Shown here: one piece after another, positions 1-7,051 of the stretch
How positions within the stretch are numbered: the stretch's first letter is position 1
Layout of the letters: every line of letters starts with the position of its first letter
Origin: Janthinobacterium sp. LM6
GTDB lineage: Bacteria; Pseudomonadota; Gammaproteobacteria; Burkholderiales; Burkholderiaceae_D
Assembly: GCF_002002885.1 (NCBI RefSeq)
Contig: NZ_CP019510.1
Span: forward strand, 2,418,001 to 2,482,000
Direction of reading: 5' to 3'
Length of the DNA: 64,000 nt
Program-made: the position numbers and the translations under genes
The notes under the pieces: model-generated
Seen by the model: the letters and a program-made list of their open reading frames with translations, nothing else
What the model was told of the DNA's origin: nothing
Database searches by the model: none

Positions 1-341
1 TCGAAAGCCTGGGCGATTTCCGTTTTCAGCAGCAGATCGAACAGTTCCTCGACAGAAATGGCTGGATCGCTTTCGACCCAGCCCGTGGCCAGCAAGGGCA
101 GGGCGGCTGAGCGCGTGTCGCCGATTTCCGGGTAATTAAGCTTGCTTGCGCGAAATAGACAGCCCTTGCGCATGACGAGGCGCACGAACAGGGCGCGCGA
201 CGGCTGCGGCAGCTTGCCGAAGTCGGCGATGAATTGCGTTTCCTCAAGACTCAGCAGATCGGCGTAACGGGCGCTGATCCAGCTCAGCACGTCCTGGAAA
301 TTATCCAGATAGTACAGGGGATTTTCCAGGACTCTCAACAT
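1..341 (-). CDS. VRR-NUC domain nuclease, N-terminal part (truncated by window edge)
   Basis: The reverse strand reads from an ATG at 341 off the left edge of the window, giving about 113 residues with no stop. The protein begins MLRVLENPLYYLDNFQ and continues with an LPQPSRALFVRLVMRKG stretch and a RASKLNYPEIGDT-like segment. This pattern is typical of the N-terminal helical region of bacterial VRR-NUC (FAN1-like) nucleases; the catalytic VRR-NUC domain would lie outside the window. FAN1-type enzymes are structure-specific DNA nucleases linked to crosslink repair. A LexA-type box lies 41-56 bases upstream of the start, which fits a DNA-damage-inducible gene. Function rests on family resemblance of the N-terminus only. 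Confidence 0.75.
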   Translation of the reverse strand, partial: MLRVLENPLYYLDNFQDVLSWISARYADLLSLEETQFIADFGKLPQPSRALFVRLVMRKGCLFRASKLNYPEIGDTRSAALPLLATGWVESDPAISVEELFDLLLKTEIAQAF

Positions 342-379
342 GGGGATGGCAATAGGGCAAGTTGCAAGGTGATCGATTT

Positions 380-399
380 TACTGTGTTTATATACAGTT
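380..399 (-). promoter_or_regulatory. LexA (SOS) box upstream of the VRR-NUC gene
   Basis: TACTGT-N8-ACAGTT, with CTGT at 382-385 and ACAG at 394-397, matches the CTGT-N8-ACAG LexA operator used by gamma- and betaproteobacteria. The AT-rich spacer GTTTATAT also supplies a possible -10 (TATAAA on the minus strand). It sits about 40-55 bases upstream of the nuclease start at 341 and just past the 3' end of the convergently placed SMI1/KNR4 gene. The motif is read directly; SOS control is inferred. Confidence 0.75.
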
Positions 400-435
400 T
401 AAACCTTCAGCCGCCGCTTGCCCAGCGAATTATGT

Positions 436-1140
436 TCAGCCAGCCGTGCTGTAGGCAAAACAGCTGTCGAACTTTTCGTAGGGAATCAGTTCCGCGCGCA
501 GGCCAGCCAGTTCGATATCGCTCAGCAAGCCCCGGTGCGCTTCCTTGCGTCCCTTCGGCAGCAGCACGTCGTAATCGATGATGACCCTGGCCAGCAAGGA
601 TTGCAGCACCTCGGCTTGGCGCGCCGTCAGGTAGCGCGCATGCGTGCCCAGGGTGTTTGCCAGTTGTTCCTTGAATTCCTCGTCGCTGACGTCGTTGTAC
701 GTGTCCTGGTCGGCCATGCTGTTCAACAACATGTGAAACAGGAAATCCTGCAGGTTCTTTGCCAGGTATTGGGCTTCATTCTGGTCATGCCACAGCAGCA
801 CGACGGGCATGTCGCCGTCCTGCTGGCCAGGCGCGAAAAAGCAGTAGTGGTCGCCCGCGCCCGTTTGCGCAAACGGGATGAAGCGGAAGGCGGGATCGAT
901 CTGCCGGTAATCGTCGGGATCGGCCAGTTCTTCCATGGCTGCCGCTGCGGCTTTGACGCTCAGCAACTCGAAATCGTCCGCATGCAGCAGCAGGGTGGGC
1001 CGCTCGGTCAAGGTGGGATAGACCAGCTTGTACCAGTCGGGGCCGTATTCGCCCACGGCCAGCATGCCGTCGCGGTCCAGCTGCCGGTACAGTGCAGGAT
1101 AAGTGAAGCCGTGTTGCTGTTCAATTTCTGCCAGTGTCAT
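436..1140 (-). CDS. SMI1/KNR4 family-like protein
   Basis: This encodes a 234-residue acidic cytoplasmic protein with no signal peptide or membrane segment. The N-terminal MTLAEIEQQHGFTYPALYRQL and following GPDWYKL, FRFIPFAQTGAGDHYCFF and PVVLLWHDQNEAQYLAKNLQDFL segments fit the SMI1/KNR4 (SUKH-like) fold, which often serves as polymorphic-toxin immunity or housekeeping binding protein. The ATG at 1140 is preferred over a TTG at 1155 because an AGGG-type Shine-Dalgarno lies just upstream of it. No toxin gene is adjacent, so an immunity role is not supported here. The specific function is unknown. Confidence 0.7.
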   Translation of the reverse strand: MTLAEIEQQHGFTYPALYRQLDRDGMLAVGEYGPDWYKLVYPTLTERPTLLLHADDFELLSVKAAAAAMEELADPDDYRQIDPAFRFIPFAQTGAGDHYCFFAPGQQDGDMPVVLLWHDQNEAQYLAKNLQDFLFHMLLNSMADQDTYNDVSDEEFKEQLANTLGTHARYLTARQAEVLQSLLARVIIDYDVLLPKGRKEAHRGLLSDIELAGLRAELIPYEKFDSCFAYSTAG

Positions 1141-1233
1141 GTTTGCCCTGTTCAACGTGAGTCATGCGGCAATGATAGCCGAGGCGATGGCGCGCACGGC
1201 TGGCCCCGCGGCGACAATGATGCGCATAATTAA

Positions 1234-1249
1234 TAAACATTTTAGTTTA
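1234..1249. promoter_or_regulatory. Candidate operator upstream of the MFS/regulator operon
   Basis: TAAAC (1234-1238) and GTTTA (1245-1249) form a perfect 5-bp inverted repeat around ATTTTA, in an AT-rich patch 52-67 bases before the MFS start. The second gene of the operon encodes a SufR/ArsR-like regulator, so autoregulation through this site is plausible. The repeat is seen directly; the assignment to that regulator is inferred. Confidence 0.45.
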
Positions 1250-1300
1250 CTTATGTGGCGTGCTCACGTAGTCTGGCCGGACAATCTCCATCGAGCCCGC

Positions 1301-2518
1301 ATGAAAAACATCATCCTGATTTCCGCCGCCTGTTTGCTGGCGCTGCTGTCGACCATCGGCGCCTCCCTGCCGTACCCGATCCTGCCGCCCCTGTTCGCGG
1401 CCGAAGCGCCGAATGCCTTCAATAATTTCCTCAGCTTGCCATCGAAACTGCTGTTCGGCCTGGCGCTGACCATCAACCCGCTGGGCTTGCTGATCGGCTC
1501 GGCCTTGCTGGGGCCGCTGTCGGACCGCTATGGCCGCCGTCCCCTGCTGATGCGCACGGCCGTGGGCGCCGCCATCGGCCACGCCTTCACGGCCTGGGCG
1601 CTGGTGATCCAGTCCTACCCCCTGTTCATCGTCGCCCGTTTCATCACCGGTTTGCTGGAAGGTAACGGCGCCGTGGCGCGCGCCATGCTGGCCGACCAGC
1701 TGACGGGACCGCTGCGCCTGCGCGCCATGTCCTGGCTGAATGGCGCGTTTTACCTGGGCTGGCTGGTGGGGCCGATCCTGGCGGGCGCCACCCTGCATTG
1801 GGGCGTGACGGTGCCGTTCTGGATCGCCGCCGCCGCCCTGATGCTCGTCGCCGTGCTGGTGGCCGTGGGCTTGCCGCGCGAAACGCCGTCCCTGCTGACG
1901 ACGTCGTGGTGGCAAGTGGCGCGCGACCGTCATTCGCTCAATTTGCTGCGTCATGACGAGCTGCGCACGCTGTTCATCGTGCAACTGGCGCTGACCTGCG
2001 GCGTGGCCAGCTTTTACGAGTTCTATCCGCTGTGGCTGGTCGAGACGGCCAATTACCATGCGCAAGAGATTGCCTGGGTGAATGTGGGCCTGTGCGGCAC
2101 GATGACCATCACTTCGCTGCTGGCGGGCGGTCCCAGCCGCCATGCGCCGCTGCTGCGCGCCAGCTGGTATGCGTGCGGCGTGGCGTTGGCCGTGGGAATC
2201 TTGGCGCTTGGCAATATCTGGGTGGGCATCGCCGCCATCGTGCTGTTCGGCCTTCCGAATGCGTTGTACAACACGGTGATCCAGGGCTGGTGCGCCGAGC
2301 GCTTCAGCGCGCACGGCCAGGGCGCCGTGATGGGCTTGCTGGCCACGACCTTTTGCATCGCCAATATCGTCGTCGCCCTCAGCGGCTCCGTGCTGACCCT
2401 GATCGATACGCGGCTGATCCTTGTCGCGGGCGCCTGTTCTGCCGCCTGGGCCGCGTGGCGCATGGCCGCCTGGCGCCGCCAGCTGGCCGGCGCGGTCGAT
2501 GCCGAGGCGGTGGCATGA
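1301..2518 (+). CDS. MFS transporter (drug/metabolite exporter type)
   Basis: This encodes a 405-residue integral membrane protein with about 12 hydrophobic segments. The loop after the second helix reads GPLSDRYGRRPLL, the canonical MFS motif A (GxLaDrxGrrxxl), and RFITGLLEGNGAVARAMLADQ follows as in drug/H+ antiporter-like MFS proteins. The ATG at 1301 places the first helix (MKNIILISAACLLALLSTIG) at the N-terminus; longer in-frame starts would add a non-membrane leader. The stop codon overlaps the start of the next gene (ATGA), so the two are translationally coupled. Its substrate cannot be told from sequence. The coupled Fe-S-type regulator suggests expression responds to a redox, metal or small-molecule signal. 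Confidence 0.85.
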   Translation: MKNIILISAACLLALLSTIGASLPYPILPPLFAAEAPNAFNNFLSLPSKLLFGLALTINPLGLLIGSALLGPLSDRYGRRPLLMRTAVGAAIGHAFTAWALVIQSYPLFIVARFITGLLEGNGAVARAMLADQLTGPLRLRAMSWLNGAFYLGWLVGPILAGATLHWGVTVPFWIAAAALMLVAVLVAVGLPRETPSLLTTSWWQVARDRHSLNLLRHDELRTLFIVQLALTCGVASFYEFYPLWLVETANYHAQEIAWVNVGLCGTMTITSLLAGGPSRHAPLLRASWYACGVALAVGILALGNIWVGIAAIVLFGLPNALYNTVIQGWCAERFSAHGQGAVMGLLATTFCIANIVVALSGSVLTLIDTRLILVAGACSAAWAAWRMAAWRRQLAGAVDAEAVA

Positions 2519-3138
2519 ATACGTCCGAGCAGACGCTGTTCTTGCTGAAGATGCGCGGGCCGCAGACGGCGCAGCAACTGGCGGCCTTGCTCGACATCAC
2601 CTCCATGGGCGCGCGGCGCCAGCTGGAAGCGGCGCAGGACAAGGGCCTGGTGGCTTGCGGCGACGTGGCCGACAAGGTGGGGCGCCCGTCGCGGCGCTGG
2701 CAGCTGACGCCGGCCGGCCACGCGCGCTTTCCCGACCGCCATGCCGACCTGACACTGGAATTGATCGCGCAAGTGAAAACCCTGTTCGGCGACGAGGGGC
2801 TGGATAGACTGATCGGCGCGCGCGAGCGCAGCAGCGAAGCGGCCTACGGCAAGCTGGTCGACCCTCGGCTTGATCTGGCGCAACGGGTGGACAGCCTGGC
2901 GCGGGCGCGCGATGGCGAGGGTTACATGGCCCATGCCGAGCCGCAGGACGATGGCAGTGTCTTGCTGGTGGAAAACCATTGCCCGATTTGTGCGGCCGCC
3001 AAGGCGTGCCAGAATTTCTGCCGCGCAGAGCTGGCCATCTTTCAGCGGGTATTGGGGGACGATTGCACGGTGGAACGCAGCGAATATCTGCTGGAGGGGG
3101 GGCGGCGCTGCGTGTACAGGATCATGCCGGTGGGGTAA
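2515..3138 (+). CDS. HTH transcriptional regulator, SufR/ArsR-like with C-terminal cysteine cluster
   Basis: This encodes a 207-residue regulator. Residues ~1-70 form a winged helix (QTAQQLAALLDITSMGARRQLEAAQDKGLV, then VGRPSRRWQLTPAGHARF). The C-terminal half has a cluster HCPICAAAKACQNFC, a spacing typical of COG2345/SufR-like proteins in which cysteines bind an Fe-S cluster or metal. It overlaps the MFS gene by 4 bases and probably represses that operon through the inverted repeat at 1234-1249. The cysteines are seen; cluster binding is known for relatives (SufR) and inferred here. Confidence 0.75.
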   Translation: MNTSEQTLFLLKMRGPQTAQQLAALLDITSMGARRQLEAAQDKGLVACGDVADKVGRPSRRWQLTPAGHARFPDRHADLTLELIAQVKTLFGDEGLDRLIGARERSSEAAYGKLVDPRLDLAQRVDSLARARDGEGYMAHAEPQDDGSVLLVENHCPICAAAKACQNFCRAELAIFQRVLGDDCTVERSEYLLEGGRRCVYRIMPVG

Positions 3139-3151
3139 AACCCAGCAAAGG

Positions 3152-3183
3152 CCGGGGTCGTACCCTGCAGGGTACGACCCCGG
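3152..3183. repeat. Perfect 32-bp palindrome (GGGGTC-type repeat)
   Basis: A 16-bp arm starting CCGGGGTCGTACCC is followed immediately by its exact reverse complement, with no loop, between the convergent regulator and phasin genes. It shares the GGGGTC...GACCCC outer arms with palindromes at 12584-12612 and 39078-39108. It may act as a bidirectional transcription barrier or be a REP-like dispersed element. Confidence 0.7.
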
Positions 3184-3202
3184 TATCTGCTCCTGGGACT
3201 TG

Positions 3203-3814
3203 TTACTTCTTGGCAGCCTTGGGCTTGGCGGCAGGCGCCGCCTTTTCCGCTGCGGCGGTGGCGCCGCCCGTCGCCTTTTCCGTGGCCTGCGCCACTTGCG
3301 CGCTGGCCTTGGCGATCTGCTCTTCCACTGTTTTCACGGCCTGTTTCGTGGCCTTGGTGACTTGTTCGTAGCCGAGGAAGGCGTTGTCGATGGCGGCCTT
3401 GACGATGGCGACGGCGTTTTCCGAGCCCGGCGGCACGTTTTTCGTCACGTCGTAGATCAGGGCGCTCAAATTGCTTTTCGCTTCGGCCACATGGGCTTCT
3501 GCAGCCGTCGTGAATTCCGTGTGGATTTCCTTGATGATGTCGTCGAGTTGCTGTTTATACGCTTTCGCGCCGGCCACGCCCGGTTGCAGCTGGGCAGCGG
3601 CGGCGGCCATGGCGGCCTTCGGATCCTTGGCCTGGCTGATTTCCTTGCTGGCGGCTAGGCCATCCTCGATACCGGACTTGGCGGTGGCCATGTTCAGCGC
3701 CAATACCTGTTCCACGCCTTGCACGGCCTTGGAGGTGAGGGTGTTGAAGGTCATCAGCTGGAATTCAAACAGGGCCTTGGTGGCCGTTGCGAATTGTTCG
3801 GGATTCGTAAACAT
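3203..3814 (-). CDS. Phasin family protein
   Basis: This encodes a 203-residue protein starting MFTNPEQFATATKALFEFQLMTFNTLTSKAVQGVEQVLALN, the characteristic N-terminus of PhaP-type phasins that coat polyhydroxyalkanoate granules. The centre is a long amphipathic helical region, and the tail is Ala/Lys/Pro-rich (AAPAAKPKAAKK), as in many beta-proteobacterial phasins. There is no signal peptide, which fits a cytosolic granule-associated role. No PHA synthase gene is in the window, so the gene stands alone. It is convergent with the MFS operon across the palindrome at 3152-3183. Confidence 0.88.
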   Translation of the reverse strand: MFTNPEQFATATKALFEFQLMTFNTLTSKAVQGVEQVLALNMATAKSGIEDGLAASKEISQAKDPKAAMAAAAAQLQPGVAGAKAYKQQLDDIIKEIHTEFTTAAEAHVAEAKSNLSALIYDVTKNVPPGSENAVAIVKAAIDNAFLGYEQVTKATKQAVKTVEEQIAKASAQVAQATEKATGGATAAAEKAAPAAKPKAAKK

Positions 3815-3921
3815 GTGGTCTCCTCGGTTTGAATAGATACGTTCTTATCGTTCCATACTCTTTCGACGCCGCATTGCCATCGCTTGCTCTCAAGCCGGTG
3901 CCCCGTGTGGTCATGACCCCA

Positions 3922-4116
3922 TTATTTAACAAGCGCCGGTTTTTCGCAACGGCTATCTTTGTACGGTCCCGAGGCCAGTTCCCAGCCAAATCCCAAGGTC
4001 GATTGGGCGCACGCCAGGGTGCCGTCGATCTTGCTGCGCCATTTGTACCAGGGGGCAGGTCCGGCCATTGCGCCGGCGCAAACTGCCAGCAGGGCAGTGG
4101 CGATAAGGTATTTCAT
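3922..4116 (-). CDS. Small secreted protein of unknown function
   Basis: This encodes a 64-residue protein. MKYLIATALLAVCAGAMA is a clear Sec signal peptide (cleavage after AMA), leaving about 46 mature residues. These are rich in Trp/Tyr/Gly and contain two cysteines (ACAQ and SRCEK) that could pair in a disulfide. The ATG at 4116 has a GGAG Shine-Dalgarno in GGAGCACCC; an upstream ATG at 4146 would bury the signal peptide. I do not recognise the family. It lies between the phasin and a sensor kinase with no obvious link to either. Confidence 0.6.
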   Translation of the reverse strand: MKYLIATALLAVCAGAMAGPAPWYKWRSKIDGTLACAQSTLGFGWELASGPYKDSRCEKPALVK

Positions 4117-4163
4117 GGGTGCTCCGAAAGAAATGCTTGCTGGCATTGTAGCGCGCTTGCCCG

Positions 4164-6404
4164 TCAGGGGGCGGGCGCTTGCGGCGCGGCGGCGGGCAAC
4201 TGCAGGGTGAACGTGGTGCCGCTGCCGTCGCCGGTGCTGCTGGCAACATGGATATGGCCGCCCAGCACGCCCGTGACGATGTTGTGCGCCACGTGCAAGC
4301 CCAGGCCCGACCCGCCGGAACCGAGCTTGGTCGTGAAGAAGGGGTCATAGACATGCACGAGGTCATCGGCGGCGATGCCCACGCCCGTGTCGGCGATGGA
4401 CAGGGTGATCGTCTGTCCGTCGTCGCTGCCGCGCGCGGTGATGGCGATGGTGCCGCCGCTGCGGCCCTCGAAGGCGTGGCGCAGGCAGTTTTCCAGCAGG
4501 TTGCTGAGTACCTGGCCCAGCGGACCGGGATAGCTGTCCATGGCCAGACCCTCGGGCACGTCCTGCGTCAGGCTCAGGCCGGCGGCCTTGAGCGGCGTCG
4601 ACATGGGCAGCATCAGTTCGGCGATGAACTGGCGCAGCAGGAAGTGGCGGCGCTGCGAGCTGGCGCGGTCGACGGCGATCTGCTTGAAGCTGGAGACGAG
4701 GTCGGCGGCGCGCTGCAGGTTGCGCAGCATGATGGCGTCCGCCTCGCTGGCCTGGGTCAGGTAGGCGCCCAGTTCGGAGCGGCGCAAGCCGCCCTGGAAG
4801 CTGGCCTGGATTTCGCGCGTGCGCTCGGCCATGGTGGTGGCCACCACGAGGCCGTTGCCGATCGGCGTATTGAGTTCGTGCGCGATGCCGGCCACCAGCG
4901 CGCCCAGCGCGGCCAGCTTGTCGCGGCGCACCAGTTCTTCCTGCGTGATGGAGAGGTTTTCCAGCGCGGCGGCCAATTCGAGGTTCGTTTGTTCCGAGTG
5001 TTCCTTGGCCTGCGTCAGCGCCGCCGTGCGTTCGGCCACCAGCTCTTCCAGATGGGCGCGGTGGCGCTGCAGCTCGCGTTCGTGGCGCATGCGGCCAATC
5101 GCGATGCCGGCCAGGTCGGTGGCCGTGTCGATCAGCTCCAGGTCGCGCGCGTCGGGCTGGCGCACTTCGCGGTAGTACATGGCGAAGGAACCGAGCACGG
5201 TGCCATCCTGGCCGAAGATGGGGCGCGACCAGCAGGCGCGCAGGCCGAATGGCGCCGCCAGCTCGCGGTAGGGTGCCCACAGCGGATCGCGCATGATGTC
5301 GGTGACGACCACCGGTTCGCGCAGGAACATGGCCGTGCCGCAAGACCCCACGCCGGGGCCGATGGCCACGCCTTCGAGCAGGGCCATGTATTCGGCCGGC
5401 AGGCTGGGGCCGGCCGCGCTATGCATATGGATGCCGTCATCGTCGAGCAGCATGATGGAGCAGAGCACGCCGCGCGACTGGCCTTCGATCAGCAGCAGCA
5501 AGTGGTTCAGGGTGGGAATCAGCGGCGCGCCCTTGGCGACCATTTCCAGCAGGGCGCTCTGGCCCGAGCGCATCGCCTCGGCGAGGTTGCGTTCGGTCAA
5601 GTCGATGATGCGCGCATGCACCAGCTGGCGGCCCGGCACGGACAGGCGCATCAGGCGGATTTCGCAGGCGATCGGGTGGCTGTCGCGGTGGCAGCAGTTG
5701 GCGCGGAAGACGACGATCTTGCCTTGCAAGGTATCGCGGATCTTTTCTTCCAGCAGTTGCGGCGAGGCGCGGCCATCGACCTGGTGCCTGGGGAACAGCG
5801 GTTCCATGCCGCCTTGCAGCAGCTCGGCCAGCGGCATGCCGAACAAATCTTCGGCCAGGTGGTTGGCGTCGATCAGCAGGCGGTTGTCGATATCGAACAG
5901 CAGCACGGCGTCGGGCGAACCGGCCAGGATGGAGTGGTAATTGACTTCCAGCGTTTGCGGGTGCAAGGGGCGCGGCGGCGTGGCGGCACGCGGCGCGGGC
6001 GCTTCGGCCTTGTGCAGCGCCAGTTCCATGAGGATTTTTTCCGCCACGTCGCGCGCATTGAAGGGCATCTTGATGTAGTCGGAAGCGCCGGCGCCCACGC
6101 TGCGGCCTTGCTCTTCGGCGCTGGGGGTGGCCGACATCAGCAGCAGCGGCACGCTGTGGGGCCCGCCCGCATTGCGCAGGCGCATGCAGGTGGCGCCGAT
6201 ATTCGTGCCCGCCAGGGCCGCGTCGAGCAGGATCAGGTCCGTGCCGCCGGCCGCCAGTTCCACGCCTTCGTCGATATCGCCCGCCAGTCCCGTACCCAGG
6301 TTATGCCGGTCCAGCACATACAGCAGTTCGCGCACATCGTTCGGCGAATTGCTGACCAGCAGCACATTGGCCCGGTCAGTGATGGAAGAAATCAACTGGT
6401 TCAT
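4164..6404 (-). CDS. Sensor histidine kinase with receiver-like, PAS, GAF and kinase domains
   Basis: This encodes a 746-residue cytoplasmic kinase with no membrane segment. In order: a receiver-like domain (~12-130), a PAS domain (~155-270, HSILAGSPDAVLLFDIDNR), a GAF domain (~285-440, with VGSCGTAMFLREPVVVTDI), a coiled coil, a phosphoacceptor helix with IAHELNTPIGN, and a HATPase_c domain with an N box (SNLLENCLRHAF), DTGVGIA, DPFFTTK and GSGLGL. The receiver-like domain has SN where the acidic pair (DD) normally sits, although LILLDA, the SAT motif and the lysine in DYIKMP remain. It may therefore be a sensory or dimerising pseudoreceiver. No response regulator gene is adjacent, so this is an orphan kinase. 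Confidence 0.85.
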   Translation of the reverse strand: MNQLISSITDRANVLLVSNSPNDVRELLYVLDRHNLGTGLAGDIDEGVELAAGGTDLILLDAALAGTNIGATCMRLRNAGGPHSVPLLLMSATPSAEEQGRSVGAGASDYIKMPFNARDVAEKILMELALHKAEAPAPRAATPPRPLHPQTLEVNYHSILAGSPDAVLLFDIDNRLLIDANHLAEDLFGMPLAELLQGGMEPLFPRHQVDGRASPQLLEEKIRDTLQGKIVVFRANCCHRDSHPIACEIRLMRLSVPGRQLVHARIIDLTERNLAEAMRSGQSALLEMVAKGAPLIPTLNHLLLLIEGQSRGVLCSIMLLDDDGIHMHSAAGPSLPAEYMALLEGVAIGPGVGSCGTAMFLREPVVVTDIMRDPLWAPYRELAAPFGLRACWSRPIFGQDGTVLGSFAMYYREVRQPDARDLELIDTATDLAGIAIGRMRHERELQRHRAHLEELVAERTAALTQAKEHSEQTNLELAAALENLSITQEELVRRDKLAALGALVAGIAHELNTPIGNGLVVATTMAERTREIQASFQGGLRRSELGAYLTQASEADAIMLRNLQRAADLVSSFKQIAVDRASSQRRHFLLRQFIAELMLPMSTPLKAAGLSLTQDVPEGLAMDSYPGPLGQVLSNLLENCLRHAFEGRSGGTIAITARGSDDGQTITLSIADTGVGIAADDLVHVYDPFFTTKLGSGGSGLGLHVAHNIVTGVLGGHIHVASSTGDGSGTTFTLQLPAAAPQAPAP

Positions 6405-6506
6405 GGTGTCGCGCCCTTACGCGTTTCATGGGCCTAGTATTACATCAAGGCAAGTAGGAGTAAACGATAATTCTTGATGGCTAAAAGCAATGCGGATGGC
6501 TCTCGT

Positions 6507-6935
6507 TCACGCGGCCTTTTGCACGGCCGGTGCCGCATTCAGGTCGGCGCGCGCCTGTTCGATGCGCGGGTAATTATCCTCGATCCAGTCGACCAGCACG
6601 GCCAGGCGTTCAGCCGCCTCGCGTCCCAGCGGCGTAAGGCTGTACTCCACCTTGGGCGGGATCACCAGGTACGCCTGGCGCAGCACGAAACCGTCGCCTG
6701 CCAGCGCTTCCAGGGTTTGCGCCAGCATTTTTTCGCTGACGCCGCCCACTTCGCGGCGCAGTTCGCTGAAGCGCCGCGTGCCGCTCAGCAGCAGTACCAG
6801 CACCAGCACGGCCCAGCGGCTGGTCAGGTGGCTGAGCACGGCGCGCGACGGGCAGGCGGCCGCGAGCAGGTGCGCGCCCTGGTTTTGCCGGGCGAGGGCG
6901 GCGCGCAGGCTGGCGCCGGGAGTGTCTGTGGACAT
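6507..6935 (-). CDS. HxlR family transcriptional regulator (YtfH/QorR-like)
   Basis: This encodes a 142-residue winged-helix protein. The segment CPSRAVLSHLTSRWAVLVLVLLLSG, then RRFSELRREVGGVSEKMLAQTLEALAGDGFVLR and PPKVEYSLTPLGRE, is the signature of the HxlR family; the conserved N-terminal cysteine that senses electrophiles in relatives such as YodB/QorR is present. The ATG at 6935 is chosen because the HxlR core begins right after it. It is divergent from the quinone oxidoreductase gene at 7052, the same arrangement as E. coli ytfH/ytfG (qorB). It therefore probably represses qorB and itself from the shared 116-bp region. Confidence 0.85.
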   Translation of the reverse strand: MSTDTPGASLRAALARQNQGAHLLAAACPSRAVLSHLTSRWAVLVLVLLLSGTRRFSELRREVGGVSEKMLAQTLEALAGDGFVLRQAYLVIPPKVEYSLTPLGREAAERLAVLVDWIEDNYPRIEQARADLNAAPAVQKAA

Positions 6936-6967
6936 GATAGTTGGCCTTCGAAGTTTGGTATCCAAGA

Positions 6968-7005
6968 GTACTTACCAAAAGGTACGTACTTACAATAAGT
7001 AAGTA
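6968..7005. promoter_or_regulatory. Two inverted-repeat operators between hxlR-type regulator and qorB
   Basis: Site 1 (6968-6989) is GTACTTACC-AAAA-GGTACGTAC, an inverted repeat with one mismatch. Site 2 (6987-7005) is TACTTAC-AATAA-GTAAGTA, a perfect 7-bp inverted repeat. The sites abut and share the core TAC-TTAC, similar to known HxlR-family operators. They lie between the two divergent starts, as expected for an autoregulated repressor. Binding is inferred. Confidence 0.65.
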
Positions 7006-7051
7006 ATAGTCCTATTATAGGGTTTTACCACCCACGTACCAAGGAGAAATC

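Noticed and set aside
4179-6437. 752-codon frame antisense to the sensor kinase
   Set aside because: His/Gln/Arg/Gly-rich shadow of the kinase gene with no domain; the minus-strand product has complete kinase motifs.
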